This document shows, piece after piece, positions 60,990 to 64,000 of a stretch of 64,000 bases of DNA. Within the stretch, counting starts at the first letter, position 1, and every line of letters starts with the position of its first letter. The notes under the pieces are model-generated. The model saw only the letters and a list, made by a program, of their open reading frames with translations. It searched no databases and was not told the origin of the DNA. Position numbers and translations under genes: made by a program. Origin of the DNA: Paractinoplanes brasiliensis (GTDB lineage Bacteria; Actinomycetota; Actinomycetes; Mycobacteriales; Micromonosporaceae); the NCBI RefSeq assembly GCF_004362215.1, contig NZ_SNWR01000001.1, positions 5,748,001 through 5,812,000 on the forward strand. Direction: 5' to 3'.

Positions 60990-63104
60990 ATGAGCACGAC
61001 GGACCTTCCGGGTTCGAGTCTGCTGGCCGGTCGATATCGACTGGTCGAGCGGCTCGGCGCCGGCGGGATGTCAGTGGTGTGGCGAGGGTTCGACGAGGTC
61101 CTCGGGCGCCAGGTCGCGGTGAAGGTTCTGCCACCGTCGACAAGCGCGGACCCGGCGTTCCGGCGCCGGCTTCGCGCGGAGGCTCAGGCTGCCGCTCGGC
61201 TCAGCCATCCCAATATCACGAATGTCTACGACTACGGCGAGGCGACCACCGTCGACGGTGAGCCCGTGCCGTACGTCGTCATGGAGCTGATCGACGGCGA
61301 GTCGCTCGCCGCCGTGCTCGCGCGCGTGCGCAAGCTGCCCTGGCAGCACGCCGTGCGGATAACCGCCGAGGTGGCCGCGGCGCTGGCCGCCGCACACTCG
61401 CGCGGCATCGTCCACCGCGACGTCACCCCGGCCAACGTCATGCTCACCCCGACCGGGGCCAAGGTTGTCGACTTCGGCATCTCGGCCCTGATCGGCGAGA
61501 ACGACATCGACCCCGACGGCAGCCTGCTCGGCACCCCGGCCTACCTCGCGCCCGAGCGGCTCGAGGGCGGCCAGGTCAGCCCGGCCACCGACGTCTACGC
61601 CGTGGGCCTGCTCATCTACCGCACGCTCATCGGCCAGCTGCCGTGGGACGTCGGCACGACGACGGCCCTGCTGCGGGCTCACCAGTACACCGAGCCCGAG
61701 CCGCTGCCGGTCGTCGAGGGGCTGCCCGCCGAGGTGGACGCCCTGGTGGGCCGCTGCCTCGAGAAGCGGCCGTCCGACCGCCCGTCGAGCGCCGAGCTGG
61801 CCAAGATCCTGGCCGCTCTCGCCCAGGGCGCTCCGGCCACCGCGCGGGGTTACGTTCCTGAGTGGTCCGACGGCGGCGAGGACACCACGATTCTGCCGTC
61901 GCCGCAGGCGTACGCCGAGGGCCTCGCCGCGGGCGCGATCCCGGTGTCGCCGGCCGCGGCGGGAGCTGCGCCGGTCTCGCCCGCTGCGGCTGGGGCTGCG
62001 CCGGTCTCCCCGGCCGGCCCGGCGCCGGCGGCCGAGCCGGTCGGCGCCGCCGAGGATGCCCAGTCCGAGCCGGCTGCTCCGGCGCGCAACAGCCGCTTCG
62101 GCGACCTGCCGTCGGGCCCGGTCTACAACGCCGCTCCGGTGGCGGCGGCGGGCTCGGGCGGGCTGCGTCCGGCGTACGGCAACCAGCCGGACGGGCCGGA
62201 CACACCGGGCGGCTCCACCTCGCCGTCCTGGTCCCGCATCTCGCAGACCAAGACCCGCCGCGTGCTCGTCGTGGCTCTCGGGGTGCTGCTGCTGGGCGTC
62301 GGGACGTACGGGTGGACCCTGACCGGCGCCCCGGGCGAGAACTCGGCCAAGGGCGCGACGCCCGCGGCCATCCCGCAGGACAACCGATGCGTCGTCAGCT
62401 ACGCCGTGTGGAGCGACAAGAACAGCCGCTTCCTGGCCCAGGTGACGGTGGCCAACCGCAACGAGACGCCGATCAAGGACTGGAACCTCTGGTTCATCAT
62501 GCCGGGTGACCAGGTGGTCTCCGGCGCCGGTCAGGTCGACCTCACGCAGGAGTCGCCCCAGGGCGGCGCCGTCACCGTCAACTCGGCGCAGCAGATCGAG
62601 CCGCTCAAGACGGTCTCGCTCAAGATCAATGGACGGTACGGCACGAGCAACGTGCCGCCGATGGCCTTCAAGCTCAACGGCCAGCAGTGCGAGACCTTCG
62701 TGTCGTCCAAGCCGAACGAGCCGTCGCGATACGTGGAACACCTGGCCAACGGTCAGACGCGGCTGGGGCCCACGACGTCGCCGATCCCGGGCATCTCCAT
62801 CGGTGACGACGGCATCATCAACGTGACGCCGACGAAGCCGGGCTCGACGTCGAAACCGGGCGTGCCGGGGACGACTGCGCCGCCGGAGTCACGGTCGCCC
62901 ACGACTCCGCCGCCCACGACGCCGCCCCCGACCACGGTGCCGCCGACTCCACCGCCGCCCACGACTCCGCCCCCGACGACGGTGCCGCCGACTCCGCCGC
63001 CGCCCACGACTCCGCCCCCGGTCACCACGGACAAGCCGACGATCGACGCCGGTGGCCCGGAAGGCTGTGACGACGCCTTCCCGGAGGACTGCGAGACCCC
63101 GTAA
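60990..63104 (+). CDS. membrane Ser/Thr protein kinase with extracellular CBM2-like domain
   Basis: 704-residue receptor-like kinase from ATG 60990 (MSTTDLPGSSLLAGRYRLVE). The kinase domain (16-275) has the Gly loop GAGGMSVVW, catalytic Lys45, and DFG (161); the catalytic loop is HRDVTPANVML, with Thr146 where HRDxKPxN has Lys. A Pro/Ala tract leads to one membrane helix (VLVVALGVLLLGVG, near 425). Outside, Cys466-Cys566 enclose a domain of about 100 residues with TVANRNETPIKDWNLWFIMP, resembling family 2 carbohydrate-binding modules, and the tail is PTTPPPTT-rich. Probably senses wall or external polysaccharide; target unknown. Confidence 0.9.
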   Translation: MSTTDLPGSSLLAGRYRLVERLGAGGMSVVWRGFDEVLGRQVAVKVLPPSTSADPAFRRRLRAEAQAAARLSHPNITNVYDYGEATTVDGEPVPYVVMELIDGESLAAVLARVRKLPWQHAVRITAEVAAALAAAHSRGIVHRDVTPANVMLTPTGAKVVDFGISALIGENDIDPDGSLLGTPAYLAPERLEGGQVSPATDVYAVGLLIYRTLIGQLPWDVGTTTALLRAHQYTEPEPLPVVEGLPAEVDALVGRCLEKRPSDRPSSAELAKILAALAQGAPATARGYVPEWSDGGEDTTILPSPQAYAEGLAAGAIPVSPAAAGAAPVSPAAAGAAPVSPAGPAPAAEPVGAAEDAQSEPAAPARNSRFGDLPSGPVYNAAPVAAAGSGGLRPAYGNQPDGPDTPGGSTSPSWSRISQTKTRRVLVVALGVLLLGVGTYGWTLTGAPGENSAKGATPAAIPQDNRCVVSYAVWSDKNSRFLAQVTVANRNETPIKDWNLWFIMPGDQVVSGAGQVDLTQESPQGGAVTVNSAQQIEPLKTVSLKINGRYGTSNVPPMAFKLNGQQCETFVSSKPNEPSRYVEHLANGQTRLGPTTSPIPGISIGDDGIINVTPTKPGSTSKPGVPGTTAPPESRSPTTPPPTTPPPTTVPPTPPPPTTPPPTTVPPTPPPPTTPPPVTTDKPTIDAGGPEGCDDAFPEDCETP

Positions 63105-63115
63105 CAAGCTGTATC

Positions 63116-63146
63116 AAAAGGCCGGCTCACTACGAGCCGGCCTTTT
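63116..63146 (+). terminator. rho-independent terminator after the kinase
   Basis: AAAAGGCCGGCTC and its complement form a 13-bp stem with an ACTAC loop, ending in TTTT, 11 bases after the stop. Confidence 0.92.
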
Positions 63147-63466
63147 GTGCTCCCGGGCCGGATGCTGGAGAGGTAGTGGGCGGCGGCCGGGTCGATGGGG
63201 CGTACCGCCGGGGCCGACGGGAATCCGGGGTCCGATGGTGTACAGGTCAACGGCCGAAATCGGACGCGATGCCGCTCGCTCCGGAGTTACTGTGTCAAGA
63301 ATGCATCAGGCACTTTCCTCCGTTTCGTCCGGCGTGGCAGCCGGGCAGGGACCGTGCGTGGGCAAAAGATGAGATAGCGGAACTGTGCGCGGCAATTCGG
63401 TCTGAAAAGCCCGAGAACGGGCACTCGAGGCTGCGTACGGCAGGTTGTCGTCCATGGGAGTTCGAC
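63147..63466. other. interval before the small conserved protein
   Basis: Upstream in-frame extension of the next gene runs to 63176, but its amino-acid composition is ordinary Arg/Gly/Pro and no ribosome site supports it. It is treated as promoter/leader. A Met codon at 63269 within it (MPLAPELLCQECIRHFPPF) could be a start for a longer product with a Cys-x2-Cys pair. Confidence 0.4.
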
Positions 63467-63721
63467 ATGATCAGCATTGTCAAGGATCTGGCGGCGGAGG
63501 CCCTGTTCGTCTCCGACCTTCAGCCGTCCCAGTGCCCGACCAGCGAGGCGGTCGAGCAGGCGGTGACCGCCATGATCTTGCGGCACGGCAGCGACGGATG
63601 TGCGGCCGAGGTGGCGCTGGAGTTCGGCGATCACCCGGACGTCGCGGTGCGCCGCATGCACTGGGTGCACGCGGAGTTGACCGAGGTGCTGGAGCCTCGG
63701 CGCGCGGCCGTCTTCCACTGA
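63467..63721 (+). CDS. small conserved actinobacterial protein, 84 aa
   Basis: ATG 63467 with GGGAG six bases upstream opens MISIVKDLAAEALFVSDLQP. The protein continues SQCPTSEAVEQAVTAMILR and ends WVHAELTEVLEPRRAAVFH. A Cys in the N-terminal third, an Ala-rich helix and the GCAAEVALEFGDHPDVAVRR stretch resemble small helical proteins I have seen in other actinomycetes, but I cannot name the family. It lies between the kinase and the sigma factor, in the same direction. Confidence 0.7.
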   Translation: MISIVKDLAAEALFVSDLQPSQCPTSEAVEQAVTAMILRHGSDGCAAEVALEFGDHPDVAVRRMHWVHAELTEVLEPRRAAVFH

Positions 63722-63729
63722 AAACCTGA

Positions 63730-63747
63730 GCTTTTCTCGCGAAAAGC
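63730..63747 (+). terminator. short hairpin before the sigma factor
   Basis: GCTTTTC-TCGC-GAAAAGC, a perfect seven-bp stem eight bases after the stop of the small protein. It may terminate that gene or be an operator for the sigma-factor gene. Confidence 0.4.
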
Positions 63748-63852
63748 ACCCTAAAAGCAACCGAGTTCGGCCGCCTTCGCACCTTTCGACGGCAAAAGTC
63801 TTCCTCATCAGCCGGTTTTCACTCAACCGGTAGTACGAGCGAGGAGGACTAC

Positions 63853-64000
63853 GTGACCGACGCGACCGAACTCCCCGCCGCCATCGGCACCACCCACGAC
63901 GCGCCGTCCGCGCGTGACATCGAGGACATGGTCCGCGAACACATGCCGATGGTTGGCCATCTGGTCCGGGAACTTCTGAACCGGGTACCGGGTCACGTCC
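63853..64000 (+). CDS. sigma factor of FliA/WhiG family, 3' end outside window
   Basis: Start of an RNA polymerase sigma factor. GTG 63853 follows GAGGAGGA. About 49 codons are visible: VTDATELPAAIGTTHDAPSA, then IEDMVREHMPMVGHLVRELL. The latter matches the region 1.2/2.1 helix of FliA/WhiG sigma factors. In Actinoplanes-like organisms FliA controls flagellar genes of motile zoospores, in Streptomyces WhiG controls sporulation. The rest of the gene is needed to decide. Confidence 0.65.
   Translation, partial: MTDATELPAAIGTTHDAPSARDIEDMVREHMPMVGHLVRELLNRVPGHV

Noticed and set aside
63176..63466. Extended N-terminus of the small protein
   Set aside because: Frame is open but lacks a ribosome site; ATG 63467 has GGGAG and a conserved-looking start.

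Overview
The window is very GC-rich chromosomal DNA from an actinomycete, most likely of the Micromonosporaceae (Actinoplanes-like). Evidence: many GTG starts, stop/start-overlapping operons, an F420-type oxidoreductase, phosphatidylinositol mannoside genes, actinobacterial families (DUF1206, DUF3618, DUF4235, holin-X), and a FliA/WhiG-type sigma factor at the right edge that fits motile spores. I saw no rRNA, tRNA, CRISPR array, prophage or transposase gene. The genus is an inference.

Left part (1-27.7 kb) is accessory or regulatory: the end of a glycosyltransferase; an ABC exporter plus NarL-type two-component operon whose ATPase is frameshifted; VOC and AraC genes; an FAD monooxygenase; RecQ; an F420-type LLM oxidoreductase; a GH3 glycosidase with a heptad-repeat linker; a membrane/stress cluster (DUF1206, MscS channel, holin-X, DUF3618, DUF4235) followed by a cold-shock gene; an aldo/keto reductase; a methyltransferase; an adenosine-deaminase-family enzyme; a secreted metzincin-like/FN3/ricin protein; a second two-component pair whose kinase is also frameshifted; and an ADP-ribosylglycohydrolase.

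Middle part (27.7-51.5 kb) is the conserved actinobacterial core, in the same general order as Mycobacterium tuberculosis Rv2613c-Rv2580c: HIT protein, PI-phosphate synthase, PIM acyltransferase, PimA, pdxS/pdxT, yebC, ruvC-ruvA-ruvB, yajC-secD-secF, apt, rel, cyclophilin-like proteins, MBL hydrolase, hisS. It joins inositol phospholipid/PIM synthesis, PLP synthesis, Holliday-junction resolution, protein export, purine salvage and the stringent response. Local departures are an EF-G-like gene inserted near the HIT gene, pdxS with a VOC and an AraC gene on the opposite strand from pdxT, and a duplicated, degenerate cyclophilin.

Right part (51.5-64 kb): an acyl-ACP desaturase behind a 31-bp palindrome; a 1.45-kb gene-free region built from a pair of 347-bp inverted repeats, each carrying a 28-bp-stem hairpin, plus several tandem repeats; a thioesterase and HxlR regulator; an MFS exporter; a cyanophycinase-cyanophycin synthetase operon; a Ser/Thr kinase with an extracellular CBM2-like domain; a small conserved-looking protein; and the start of the sigma factor.

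The strongest hunting targets are the inverted-repeat/hairpin element (52.97-54.05 kb), the kinase with a CBM2-like sensor and altered catalytic loop, the cyanophycin operon, the twin DnaA boxes at 6.15 kb, and the apparent inversion around pdxS. Both frameshifts are one-base contractions of a G/C run from six to five, so sequencing error must be excluded before calling them pseudogenes.
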